From NCBI RefSeq assembly GCF_025917315.1, contig NZ_CP080627.1:2480001-2544000 (forward strand): DNA of 64,000 bases. Direction: 5' to 3'. Origin of the DNA: Halomonas qaidamensis. Its GTDB lineage: Bacteria; Pseudomonadota; Gammaproteobacteria; Pseudomonadales; Halomonadaceae. The notes under the pieces are model-generated. The model did no database searches. It was not told where the DNA came from and saw only the letters and a program-made list of their open reading frames with translations. Positions 9,274 through 17,744 of the stretch are shown here, piece after piece (position 1 is the stretch's first letter; each line of letters opens with the position of its first letter). A program made the translations under genes and the position numbers.

Positions 9274-9930
9274 GTGAGTCTGGCCATTTTCGATTTGGAT
9301 AATACGCTGCTATCCATCGACAGCGATCATGCCTGGGGTGAGTTTTTACTTGAGCAAGGTGCAGTTGACCCCATTGCCTACCGCGAGGCCAATGAGCGTT
9401 TCCTAGCTGACTACAATGCCGGCACGCTAGATATGGCAGCATTTCTAGAAATGGCCTTAAAGCCACTGGCGGAAAATACGCCGGAACAACTAGCCGCCTG
9501 GCACCAGCAGTTTATGGCCAGCAAGATAGAACCCAACATTCTGCCCAAGGCAGAGGAGTTGCTTGCCCGCCACCGCACCAAAGGCGATACGCTGCTGATT
9601 ATCACCGCTACAAACCGCTTTATTACTGCCCCTATCGCCGAACGCTTAGGTGTGGACTACCTCATTGCCGTTGACCCTGAAATGGTCGATGGCCGCTACA
9701 CAGGACGAGTATCAGGCATTCCTAGCTACCGCGAAGGTAAAGTGACTCGCTTGCAGCAGTGGCTTGAGAATCAAGAGCTAACCATGGACGGCGCATGGTT
9801 TTACAGCGATTCCCACAATGACCTACCGCTGCTTGAGCAAGTGGAGCACCCCGTTGCCGTCGACCCCGACGACACCCTGCGCCAAATCGCCGAAGAACGC
9901 CACTGGCGAATTATGAGCCTGCGGGATTGA
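9274..9930 (+). CDS. HAD-IB family phosphatase (SerB-like)
   Basis: Haloacid-dehalogenase superfamily phosphohydrolase of subfamily IB. Motif I is DLDNTL at residues 7-12 (nucleophile Asp7), motif II the Thr/Ala region in LLIITATNRF near residue 110, motif III the Lys of YREGKVTRL near residue 152, and motif IV YSDSHNDLPLL near residue 178. The 218-residue length fits the HAD-IB SerB-like group rather than true SerB, which has an extra N-terminal domain. The GTG start has a strong AAGGGGAG site. It is transcribed alone, divergent from rppH. The substrate is unknown; histidinol-phosphate and phosphoserine are activities found in related enzymes. Confidence 0.85.
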   Translation: MSLAIFDLDNTLLSIDSDHAWGEFLLEQGAVDPIAYREANERFLADYNAGTLDMAAFLEMALKPLAENTPEQLAAWHQQFMASKIEPNILPKAEELLARHRTKGDTLLIITATNRFITAPIAERLGVDYLIAVDPEMVDGRYTGRVSGIPSYREGKVTRLQQWLENQELTMDGAWFYSDSHNDLPLLEQVEHPVAVDPDDTLRQIAEERHWRIMSLRD

Positions 9931-9943
9931 GTGGTGCACCCCC

Positions 9944-10283
9944 GTCATTCCCGCGTGCCCTTAGCGGGAATCCATTTTGTGCTGCCCCAACTCCGTCATT
10001 CCCGCGTGCCCTTAGCGGGAATCCATTTTGACTTTGGTTTTCGGGCTACGGCGGCAAAGGTCAAGGTGGATTCCCGATTACCCCATTCGGGAATGACAGG
10101 CTTGGGGCTATTCGGGAATGACGACTGTGATGAGTAGTGAGGCTCCCCAACCCCGTCATTCCCGCGTGCCCTTAGCGGGAAACCATTTTGACCTTGGTTT
10201 TCGGGCTACAGCGACAAAGGTCAAGGTGGATTCCCGATTACCCCATTCGGGAATGACAGGGTTGAGACTGAGTCGGGAATGAC
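9944..10283. repeat. Cluster of MITE-like palindromic repeats
   Basis: Two near-identical 103-bp elements lie at 9995-10097 and 10155-10257, preceded by a truncated copy at 9944-9978. Each begins GTCATTCCCG and ends CGGGAATGAC (10-bp terminal inverted repeats). Inside, a second inverted pair, CGGGAATCCA and TGGATTCCCG, plus GACCTT/AAGGTC, lets the unit fold into a long bulged hairpin. Each full copy is followed by another loose CGGGAATGAC end (10113-10122, 10274-10283). The elements differ at only a few positions, so duplication was recent. No transposase is present in the window. Confidence 0.9.
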
Positions 10284-10289
10284 GGCTGT

Positions 10290-10317
10290 GGTGAGTGGTG
10301 AGTGGTGAGTGGTGAGT
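10290..10317. repeat. Heptanucleotide tandem array, GGTGAGT x4
   Basis: Four perfect copies of ggtgagt directly follow the MITE-like cluster between the HAD gene and mdh. The unit resembles the complement of the TCCTCAC heptamer at 2305-2353. Confidence 0.92.
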
Positions 10318-10331
10318 CTTAAGTGACCAAA

Positions 10332-10368
10332 TTGAAAAACCCCGCAAGCATTAAGCTTGCGGGGTTTG
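10332..10368 (-). terminator. Intrinsic terminator of mdh
   Basis: A 13-bp perfect stem (aaaccccgcaagc / gcttgcggggttt) with a 5-nt loop. On the minus strand it is followed by a run of five T residues. It lies 65 bp after the mdh stop codon. Confidence 0.92.
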
Positions 10369-10432
10369 GTATTACTAGGCATTGTTCTTAAAACGGTTTT
10401 TAGAACAGTTCAAAGAACGCCAGCCAGCGTGC

Positions 10433-11407
10433 TTAGCCGAGCAGGTGCTCAACCGCTGCGCGCTCTTCACGCAGCTCTTTCTCGGTCGCCTGCATCTTCT
10501 CTTTGCTGAACGCGTCCAGTTCGAAGCCTTGAACGATTTCATACTTGCCACCCTGGCAACGTACCGGGTAGGAGTAGATGATGCCTTCTTCAATGCCGTA
10601 GCTGCCGTCAGACGGGATCGCCATGCTGACGATACCATCGCAACCCAGCGCCCAATCGCGCATGTGATCAATGGCTGAAGATGCAGCAGACGCTGCAGAA
10701 GACGCGCCGCGTGCTTTGATAATCGCCGCGCCGCGCTGCTGTACGGTCGGAATAAAGTCGTTTTCGTACCAGTCACGCTCAACCAGATCGAAGGCGGCTT
10801 TGCCGTCTACTTTGCACTGTGCCAGATCCGGGTACTGGGTAGCACTGTGGTTGCCCCAGATAATCATGCCGTCAACGTCAGTGACGTGCTTGCCGGTTTT
10901 CTGAGCTAGCTGCGTCAGCGCACGGTTGTGGTCCAAACGCGTCATTGCAGTGAACTGGCCTGCGTCAAGGTCCGGCGCGTTGCAAGAAGCAATCAACGCA
11001 TTGGTGTTAGCCGGGTTACCGACAACTAGCACACGCACGTCACGGCTAGCGTGATCGTTCAGTGCTTTACCTTGTACAGAGAAGATCGCGGCGTTGGCTT
11101 CCAGCAGATCTTTACGTTCCATACCCGGGCCACGCGGACGTGCACCTACCAGTAGGGCGAAATCGGCATCTTTGAAGGCAACGTTCGGATCATCAGTAGC
11201 AACGATGTCTTGTACCAGCGGGAAGGCGCAGTCGTTAACTTCCATGACAACGCCGTTCAGGGCGTCCATGGCTTGGGGGATTTCGAGAAGCTGGAGAATG
11301 ACTGGCTGATCCGGCCCCAGCATATCGCCAGCGGCGATGCGGAAAATAAGAGAATAGCTGATCTGGCCGGCACCGCCGGTAATCGCAATACGTACTGGAT
11401 CTTTCAT
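10433..11407 (-). CDS. mdh: Malate dehydrogenase (cytosolic-type)
   Basis: NAD-dependent interconversion of malate and oxaloacetate in the TCA cycle. The sequence is of the MDH type 2 group: N-terminal [20 protein letters not shown] with the Rossmann glycines, [26 protein letters not shown], the TRLDHNRA substrate-binding region and the catalytic histidine in [13 protein letters not shown]. At 324-325 residues it has the usual length. Two adjacent ATGs exist; the second (11407) matches the family start and sits 5 nt from GGAG. A strong terminator follows. This is clearly not the lactate-type MDH. Neighbours on both sides run in the opposite direction, so it is a single-gene unit. Confidence 0.95.
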   Translation of the reverse strand: MKDPVRIAITGGAGQISYSLIFRIAAGDMLGPDQPVILQLLEIPQAMDALNGVVMEVNDCAFPLVQDIVATDDPNVAFKDADFALLVGARPRGPGMERKDLLEANAAIFSVQGKALNDHASRDVRVLVVGNPANTNALIASCNAPDLDAGQFTAMTRLDHNRALTQLAQKTGKHVTDVDGMIIWGNHSATQYPDLAQCKVDGKAAFDLVERDWYENDFIPTVQQRGAAIIKARGASSAASAASSAIDHMRDWALGCDGIVSMAIPSDGSYGIEEGIIYSYPVRCQGGKYEIVQGFELDAFSKEKMQATEKELREERAAVEHLLG

Positions 11408-11686
11408 CATTGCTCCTTGATGGTTCGCCTAAAGTGGGTTCTCGCCTGAGAGTGGGTCGACAGAACTCAAGACGACAAGATGGTATGCCCAGATGTGCAA
11501 AAACTCAATCATACATGAGACTACTACCCATTCGCGCAGTGGCTTGGTACTCGCTGCTAGACGCCAGTTGCGCTATGGTGTGTTGGTCAATAAGCCAACC
11601 TTCTTTTTATCTCTTTTTGGCATGCCTTACCTCTCTGCATGACATACCTTGTGTGATTTTTGGGTTAATACGGATATAACTACCCC

Positions 11687-12796
11687 ATGCGACGAATTCC
11701 TTACTCTTACGCGCTTGCTAGCTTACTGGTCCTGGCACTTGTGGTATGGCTAGCAATTGGCGATTTTCAACGTTTTCAAAGCACACCGCCTGAGACAGGC
11801 ACCATTGAACGCGATTCAACACCTCGTGTAGAGGTGATGACCCAGCAGAGCGCGCCCTATATTCCTAACCATGTGCTGCAAGGCCAGCTAACCGCGGAAA
11901 GAGAGACACTGTTACGCGCCAACGTGACGGGTTATGTCGCAGAAAAACCGGTGGCCCAAGGAGAAACCGTCAGCCAAGGCGATACACTGCTGGTACTGGA
12001 CAACGACGCGCTGCCCCAACGCCTACAACAAGCACGTGATGAGCTGGCGCTAGCTGAAGCGGAATACGCGGGCGCTCAAAATCTACGCCGCCGTGAGTTG
12101 ATTTCTCAGCCAGAGTTGCTGCGCCTGCAAAGTGCATTAAGCGCCAGCGCAGCCCAGGTCGCTCAGTTGGAAAAGCAGTTAAACGATACCCGACCAACCG
12201 CTCCCTTTGAGGGCGTGCTAGACAGAGTCCAGGTAGAACTGGGTGATTTACTGCAACCCGGCGAAGAGTGGGCACGGCTAATCGATGACCGGCGCTTAAC
12301 CGGCACGGCCTGGGTTGCTCAACAGCATATTGACGAATTGAGCGTTGGCTTACCCGTCACTGCGCGACTGCTCAATGGCCGTTCACTCTCTGGCGAAGTG
12401 TCTTTCATTAGCAGCCGTGCGGTAGAAGCCACTCGCACATTCTATATGGAAGTAACACTCGACAATCCAGACAGGCAACGCTTAGCCGGGAGCAGCGCTG
12501 AATTCACCATAACGCTGCCCCCTCGTCAGGTTCATACCTTGTCTCCGGCACTTTTCAGCCTCAATGATCAGGGCCAATTAGCCATCAAACATGTCGTTGA
12601 GAATAACCGCGTTGCCCAAACGGCCATTGAGCTGGTGAGTGCCGATACCAAACGCGCCTACGTTTCCGGCTTGCCCAATCGTGTACAGCTGATCACTCTG
12701 GGCGCGGGATTAGTTAACCCAGGCGACACCGTGATACCTGTATCACGCGAGGAAAGTGAGCCTGCCCAGGAAGATGGTCATGCGTCAGTTAATTAA
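11687..12796 (+). CDS. RND efflux periplasmic adaptor subunit
   Basis: Membrane-fusion protein linking an RND pump to an outer-membrane channel. A single N-terminal transmembrane anchor (residues 9-25) is followed by the split biotinyl-lipoyl domain (ANVTGYVAEKPVAQGETVSQGDTLLVLD near residue 85, and its second half FEGVLDRVQVELGDLLQPGE), a helical hairpin between them (about 105-165), and a beta-barrel and membrane-proximal region. The 369-residue length is normal. The next gene overlaps its 3' end and encodes the pump, so the two form an operon; no outer-membrane factor is adjacent. No Shine-Dalgarno is visible before the ATG and a TATAAC box ends 6 bp upstream, so the mRNA may be leaderless. 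Confidence 0.93.
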   Translation: MRRIPYSYALASLLVLALVVWLAIGDFQRFQSTPPETGTIERDSTPRVEVMTQQSAPYIPNHVLQGQLTAERETLLRANVTGYVAEKPVAQGETVSQGDTLLVLDNDALPQRLQQARDELALAEAEYAGAQNLRRRELISQPELLRLQSALSASAAQVAQLEKQLNDTRPTAPFEGVLDRVQVELGDLLQPGEEWARLIDDRRLTGTAWVAQQHIDELSVGLPVTARLLNGRSLSGEVSFISSRAVEATRTFYMEVTLDNPDRQRLAGSSAEFTITLPPRQVHTLSPALFSLNDQGQLAIKHVVENNRVAQTAIELVSADTKRAYVSGLPNRVQLITLGAGLVNPGDTVIPVSREESEPAQEDGHASVN

Positions 12797-15700
12797 TGCG
12801 GCGCTAACCCACACGCGAACCACCCTGCTGCTCTTGGTTGGCCTTCTGTTGGCGGGTACAACTGCCTGGCAGATGATTCCGAAGGAAGCTAACCCAGACG
12901 TTACTATTCCGATTATCTACGTTGCGTTGTCGTTGGAAGGCGTTAGCCCAGAAGATGGCGAGCGCCTGTTGATTCGGCCAATGGAGCAAGAGTTGCGCGG
13001 TATTGAAGGGCTGCGCAAGTTTACCGCCCAATCTAGCGAAGGCCATGGCTCGGTGACGCTGGAGTTTGATCCTGGCTTTGACCCAGACACAGCGCTTTCG
13101 GACGTGCGTGAACGGGTAGATATTGCCCGCAGTAGCTTACCGGATGAAGCTGACGAGCCGCGGGTAATGGAGGTGAATGTCTCTGAGTTTCCGGTGCTAA
13201 GCATCGGCCTTTCCGGCGAGCTGGACACCCGGGAGCGGGTGACCATTGCACGTCGCTTGAAAGAGGAAATAGAGGGCATTGCCGACATTTTAGAAGTCGA
13301 CATTGCTGGCGATCGCGAGGACTTACTCGAAATTGTCGTTGATCCGCTGGTGCTGGAAAGCTATGGCGTTGACTTCGATACGCTGTTTAATCAAATCTCA
13401 CGCAATAATCGCTTGGTGGCTGCAGGCAGCTTGGATACTGGTGCTGGACGGTTAGCATTAAAAGTACCTGGCATTATCGAATCATTAACCGATGTCATGG
13501 ACATGCCAGTAAAAGTTGATGGCGATCAGGTGGTCACGTTTGGCGACGTTGCCTGGATTTTACCCACCTACAAAGATCCTGAAGGATTTGCCCGCATTGA
13601 CGGCCAGCCGGCGGTAGTGCTGGAAATTTCCAAACGCGCCGGGGCGAATATTATTGCCACCATTGATGCAGTAAGAGAGCGATTTGCCCAGGCGGATGAC
13701 CTGCTGCCGGATCAGCTGCGCATCACCACGATTTTGGATGAATCGGTCACCGTTCAAAATATGCTCTCTGAGCTACTTAATAACGTCGTCACCGCCGTGG
13801 TACTAGTGTTGATTGTCGTGGTGGCGGTCATGGGATGGCGTATGGCGTTATTGGTAGGATTAACCATTCCTGGTGCGTTTTTAACCGGCATCCTACTAAT
13901 CTGGGCATTTGGCTTTACCCTTAACATCGTAGTGCTATTTGGGCTCATTTTAGTAGCGGGCATGCTAGTGGATGGTGCAATTGTGGTCAGCGAACTCGCA
14001 GACCGACACCTGCATGAGGGACAGTCTTCCCACCAGGCGTGGCTGAATGCGGCGACGCGCATGAGCTGGCCTGTCATAGCTTCTACGGCAACAACGCTTG
14101 CGGTATTTGTGCCGCTGCTGTTTTGGCCAGGCGTGGTAGGCCAGTTTATGAAATATCTCCCTGCCACCGTCATTTTATGTCTTCTTGCATCACTCGCTAT
14201 GGCGCTGGTTTTCTTGCCTACCCTGGGTCGGCTGTTTACCCGCACATCCCACACAGCTACTGCTGGCGCAGGCCCTATTGATAAAGGCACATCGCTTGGG
14301 CGCGGCTATCGCCACGTATTAGGACGCTTGTTGCAGCACCCTGCTTGGGTATTAGTATTTGCGGTGCTTTTCATTGTGCTGCTGTATACCGGCTATGCAC
14401 GCTTCAATCATGGTGTTGATTTCTTTCCCAATGTAGAACCAGACAGCGCTCAAGTGCTGGTACGTGCCCGCGGCGATTTTTCCGCCGAAGAAACTGATGC
14501 CATCCTACAGCGGGTAGAAGCTCGCTTGGGCAGTATGGGAGAAGTTGAAGCCCTTTATGCACGCTCTTTCGCGGTACCCGACCAGCAAATAGGCAATGAT
14601 GTCGTGGGGATACTGCAGTTTCAGTTTATCGACTGGTATCAACGTCGTCCGGCCTGCACTATTTTGGCGGATATGGCCGAGCGCACAGAGGACTTGCCAG
14701 GCATTACCCTAGAGTTTCGTGAACAGGAGATGGGGCCTGGCGGCGGTAAGCCGATTGTTCTGGAAGTCAGCGCTACTGATCCAGACATCGCCAACGCCGG
14801 CGTTGACCAAATTACTGCCCTAATGCGCGAGCTAGGCGGTTTTATCGACATACAGGATAACCGCAGCCTGCCGGGGGTGGAATGGCAAGTAAAGGTTAAC
14901 CGAGAAGCCGCAGCCCGCATGGGCACCGACATCACCACTATTGGTAGTGCTGTGCAACTGCTAACCACTGGCCTTCAAGTCGCCAACTATCGCCCGCCCA
15001 CGGTTACCGATGAGGTGGATATTCGCGTGCGCTTGCCTGAGCACTGGCGCACACTGAATCAGCTTGAGCGCCTGACGATTAACACGTCACGTGGTCAAGT
15101 GCCAATTGCTCACTTTGTGGAGATTACACCCGCCCCCAAAGTGGGCACCCTAAATCGAATTGATGGACGTCGCGCCATTACCGTTGAGGCAGATTTAGCA
15201 CCTGGCTATTTAGCAGACGAGCGGTTGCGGGCACTACTGGATGCAGGACAAGGCCAGCTTGCCGATGGATTGATGGTTAATGTGGCGGGTGAACAAGAGG
15301 ATCAGCAGGAGTCTATGCAGTTCTTGATTAGTGCTTTCTTGGTTGCGATTGGATTAATGGCGCTGATTCTGGTGACACAGTTCAATAGCTACTATCAAGC
15401 AGTACTGGTGCTATCGGCCATTGTGTTTTCCACTGCCGGCGTTTTGATGGGGCTGCTTATTACTGGCCAAGCGTTTGGCATTGTCATGGTCGGCATGGGC
15501 GTTATCGCCTTGGCGGGTATTGTGGTGAATAACAATATCGTCTTGATCGACACCTATAACGAACTGCGCGGCCAGGGTATGACCCCAACAGAAGCAGCAT
15601 TAGAAGCAGGCACCCTGCGCCTGCGTCCAGTGCTTCTCACCGCCATTACCACCGTGCTGGGATTAATGCCCATGGTGCTGGGCATCAACGTTAACCTCTT

Positions 15701-15854
15701 TGCCCCCGCATTAGGGTTTAACGCCCCTTCCGCCCAGTGGTGGACACAAATGTCCAGCGCGATTGCAGGCGGCCTTACTTTCGCCACTGCCCTGACACTC
15801 TTATTAACCCCCTGCATGCTAGTGATAGGCGGTAAGCTAAGGCGCGAGGTGTGA
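12780..15854 (+). CDS. RND efflux transporter permease
   Basis: Proton-driven inner-membrane pump of the resistance-nodulation-division (AcrB/MexB) superfamily. The 1024-residue protein has the 12-helix pattern: one helix at 10-28, a large periplasmic loop, five helices at about 325-480, another single helix near 520, a second loop, and a final cluster near 850-1020. It contains the RND motif GMLVDGAIVVSELADR in TM4 and ALAGIVVNNNIVLIDT in the second half. ATG at 12780 has AGGA 8 nt upstream and makes a 17-bp overlap with the adaptor gene; an in-frame GTG at 12756 is open. Sequence style is closer to the shorter MMPL-like or heavy-metal/lipid RND relatives than to AcrB. Substrate unknown. Confidence 0.94.
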   Translation: MRQLINAALTHTRTTLLLLVGLLLAGTTAWQMIPKEANPDVTIPIIYVALSLEGVSPEDGERLLIRPMEQELRGIEGLRKFTAQSSEGHGSVTLEFDPGFDPDTALSDVRERVDIARSSLPDEADEPRVMEVNVSEFPVLSIGLSGELDTRERVTIARRLKEEIEGIADILEVDIAGDREDLLEIVVDPLVLESYGVDFDTLFNQISRNNRLVAAGSLDTGAGRLALKVPGIIESLTDVMDMPVKVDGDQVVTFGDVAWILPTYKDPEGFARIDGQPAVVLEISKRAGANIIATIDAVRERFAQADDLLPDQLRITTILDESVTVQNMLSELLNNVVTAVVLVLIVVVAVMGWRMALLVGLTIPGAFLTGILLIWAFGFTLNIVVLFGLILVAGMLVDGAIVVSELADRHLHEGQSSHQAWLNAATRMSWPVIASTATTLAVFVPLLFWPGVVGQFMKYLPATVILCLLASLAMALVFLPTLGRLFTRTSHTATAGAGPIDKGTSLGRGYRHVLGRLLQHPAWVLVFAVLFIVLLYTGYARFNHGVDFFPNVEPDSAQVLVRARGDFSAEETDAILQRVEARLGSMGEVEALYARSFAVPDQQIGNDVVGILQFQFIDWYQRRPACTILADMAERTEDLPGITLEFREQEMGPGGGKPIVLEVSATDPDIANAGVDQITALMRELGGFIDIQDNRSLPGVEWQVKVNREAAARMGTDITTIGSAVQLLTTGLQVANYRPPTVTDEVDIRVRLPEHWRTLNQLERLTINTSRGQVPIAHFVEITPAPKVGTLNRIDGRRAITVEADLAPGYLADERLRALLDAGQGQLADGLMVNVAGEQEDQQESMQFLISAFLVAIGLMALILVTQFNSYYQAVLVLSAIVFSTAGVLMGLLITGQAFGIVMVGMGVIALAGIVVNNNIVLIDTYNELRGQGMTPTEAALEAGTLRLRPVLLTAITTVLGLMPMVLGINVNLFAPALGFNAPSAQWWTQMSSAIAGGLTFATALTLLLTPCMLVIGGKLRREV

Positions 15855-15855
15855 A

Positions 15856-16597
15856 TTGAATCATCGCGAGCTAAAGCTCCCTCCTACACAACATCGTGCC
15901 GCTATTCTATTGTAGGAGGCCGCTTCAGCGGGCGATGGCGGCGCAGCCGCCCTTGAGACGTCCAGACATAGTAGTTTGAATTATCGCGAGCTAAAGCTCC
16001 CTCCTACAAAACACCGTGCCGCTATTCTGTTGCAGGAGGTCGCTTCAGCGGGCGATGGCGGCGCAGCCGCCTTTGGGACGCCCAGGCATAGTAGTTTGAA
16101 TCATCGCGAGCTAAAGCTCCCTCCTACAAAACACCGTGCCGCTATTCTGTTGTAGGAGGCCGCTTCAGCGGGCGATGGCGGCGCAGCCGCCCTTGAGACG
16201 TCCAGGCATAGTAGTTTGAATTATCGCGAGCTAAAGCTCCCTCCTACAAAACACCGTGCCGCTATTCTGTTGCAGGAGGCCGCTTCAGCGGGTGATGGCG
16301 GCGCAGCCGCCTTTGGGACGCCCAGGCATAGTAGTTTGAATCATCGCGAAGCTCCCTCCTACAAAACACCGTGCCGCTATTCTGTTGTAGGAGGCCGCTT
16401 CAGCGGGCGATGGCGGCGCAGCCGCCTTTGGGACGCCCAGGCATAGTAGTTTGAATTATCGCGAGCTAAAGCTCCCTCCTACAAAACACCGTGCCGCTAT
16501 TCTATTGTAGAAGGCCGCTTCAGCGGGCGATGGCAGCGCAGCCGCCTTTGGGACGCCCAGGCATAGTAGTTTGAATCATCGCGAGCTAAAGCTCCCT
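15856..16597. repeat. BIME-like array: six 120-bp palindromic repeats plus a partial seventh
   Basis: Units start at 15856, 15976, 16096, 16216, 16336, 16451 and 16571; the fifth has a 5-bp deletion and the seventh stops after 27 bp. Each unit carries two inverted REP-like modules, CTCCCTCCTACA and TGTAGGAGGCCGCTTCAGCG, so the transcript of either strand can fold. Odd and even copies carry linked differences (TCATCG/TTATCG and TGTAGG/TGCAGG), an A-B alternation. The array fills the whole gap between the convergent RND and rsd genes, starting 2 bp after the RND stop. All spacing is repeat sequence, so this is not CRISPR. Confidence 0.95.
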
Positions 16598-16621
16598 ATC
16601 ATTATGGATATTGAAGAATAA

Positions 16622-17110
16622 TTAAGCAGGCGACTTCATCTGCTGAGGGCTGTGGGCGGCGTGAAGGCGGGCAATTAGCTGATCTTCCAGGGCGAAGCGT
16701 TCTGCTAAACCTTTCGCTAAGCGGTCAATCCAAGCAGGCAGACGCACTAGATTCTGTTGACAGCGCACCGGTGAAGCAAAGTCTTCATCAAACTCCAGCA
16801 CCATGGCCGTTGACATTTCTAAACGCTCGAGAAGTTTTGCAGCAATATGCAATGCGTTCTCGTCGTCAAATGCCTTGGCTTCTTCAGCAAGCTGGGGATA
16901 AATTTCGAAGTGCCCAGCGCTGATGTAGTCCATCAGCAGTTCACTAAAGGTATCAATGCGTGCTTTGCTGATCGCTTCTAGTTCGGCATCGCAGGCTTCT
17001 TTCAGTTCAATAAAACTGACCAGTAACGAGCGACGCTGATCAAGCCAGCGATCAATCAAACTGTGCACGCCTCCCCAGCGCTCCAGGGCATTTTTGCAAT
17101 CTTCGAGCAT
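16622..17110 (-). CDS. Rsd/AlgQ family anti-sigma factor
   Basis: Member of the Rsd/AlgQ family: all-helical proteins that bind the housekeeping sigma-70 and modulate transcription in stationary phase (Rsd) or alginate and pyoverdine genes (AlgQ). The N-terminus MLEDCKNALERWGGVHSLIDRWLDQRRSLL is the diagnostic block (residues 1-30), followed by helical segments including ARIDTFSELLMDYISAGHFEIYPQL. The 162-residue length agrees with the family. Start ATG has AAGGAG upstream. It runs toward the palindromic array and RND operon and lies 133 bp downstream of dsbB on the same strand. Confidence 0.9.
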   Translation of the reverse strand: MLEDCKNALERWGGVHSLIDRWLDQRRSLLVSFIELKEACDAELEAISKARIDTFSELLMDYISAGHFEIYPQLAEEAKAFDDENALHIAAKLLERLEMSTAMVLEFDEDFASPVRCQQNLVRLPAWIDRLAKGLAERFALEDQLIARLHAAHSPQQMKSPA

Positions 17111-17243
17111 GGGGCCTTCTCCTTGCTTATAGCCGCCTTCAACAGGGTTAGACTCGCGCGTCCTTAGTCACCTGTCAATCCTGGCGGGTACGATTTACTT
17201 AATAAAAAGATACCAATCAACCGGCTCTAACCTTAGCACTTTT

Positions 17244-17744
17244 TTAATATTTCTTTACACCCCATAGAATACGTAGAGGTGCGATAGCAAGCAATAAAAA
17301 GCCGATTAAGGTCCAGGCAGGCAGTGACAGTCCTAGGAACATAAAGTCGATTTCAGCGCACTCTCCTGAGCCCGTAAGCACCATAGCAACCACTTCCTGC
17401 ATGGGCAGTATATCCATCATATACTCAAGACCAGGCCCACACGTCGGCACTTCATCGGCGGGCAACCCCTGAAGCCATACATGCCTACCTGCAATAAAAG
17501 CGCCAGTGCCCGCTGTGGCTAGTCCGAGCACACCATAAATAGCTTTGCCTAGTGCACCGTTAGGGTTATGAAGGGCGGCAATAGCTAATACTAACCCAGT
17601 AGCTATGACCGCTACCCGCTGAAAAATACACAGCGGACAGGGTTCCAGGCCCATAATATGCTCAAGCCCTAAGGCAACTGCCATCATCAATACACAAAAG
17701 ACGAACCCCGCTAACGCGATGGGGCGTACAGCTAATGAGGTCAT
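17244..17744 (-). CDS. dsbB: Disulfide bond formation protein B
   Basis: Inner-membrane quinone reductase that reoxidises periplasmic DsbA. Four transmembrane helices are visible. The first redox pair is Cys-Pro-Leu-Cys in GLEPCPLCIFQR (about residues 36-39) and the second pair is in PTCGPGLEYM and GSGECAE (about residues 101 and 127). The quinone-region arginine in IFQRV is present. At 166 residues it is typical. The start ATG overlaps the gshA stop by 4 bp, linking cytosolic glutathione synthesis with periplasmic disulfide formation in one transcript. Confidence 0.96.
   Translation of the reverse strand: MTSLAVRPIALAGFVFCVLMMAVALGLEHIMGLEPCPLCIFQRVAVIATGLVLAIAALHNPNGALGKAIYGVLGLATAGTGAFIAGRHVWLQGLPADEVPTCGPGLEYMMDILPMQEVVAMVLTGSGECAEIDFMFLGLSLPAWTLIGFLLLAIAPLRILWGVKKY

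Noticed and set aside
11410..11679. Plus-strand reading frame in the mdh-RND gap
   Set aside because: No recognisable sequence, no ribosome site; it ends just before the real adaptor gene and overlaps its probable promoter.
13754..14290. Minus-strand 178-residue frame inside the RND gene
   Set aside because: Shadow of the RND permease in the antisense frame; composition is the complement of membrane helices.
15856..16597. CRISPR array
   Set aside because: The repeat period is 120 bp with internal inverted modules and no unique spacers; it is a BIME-like array.
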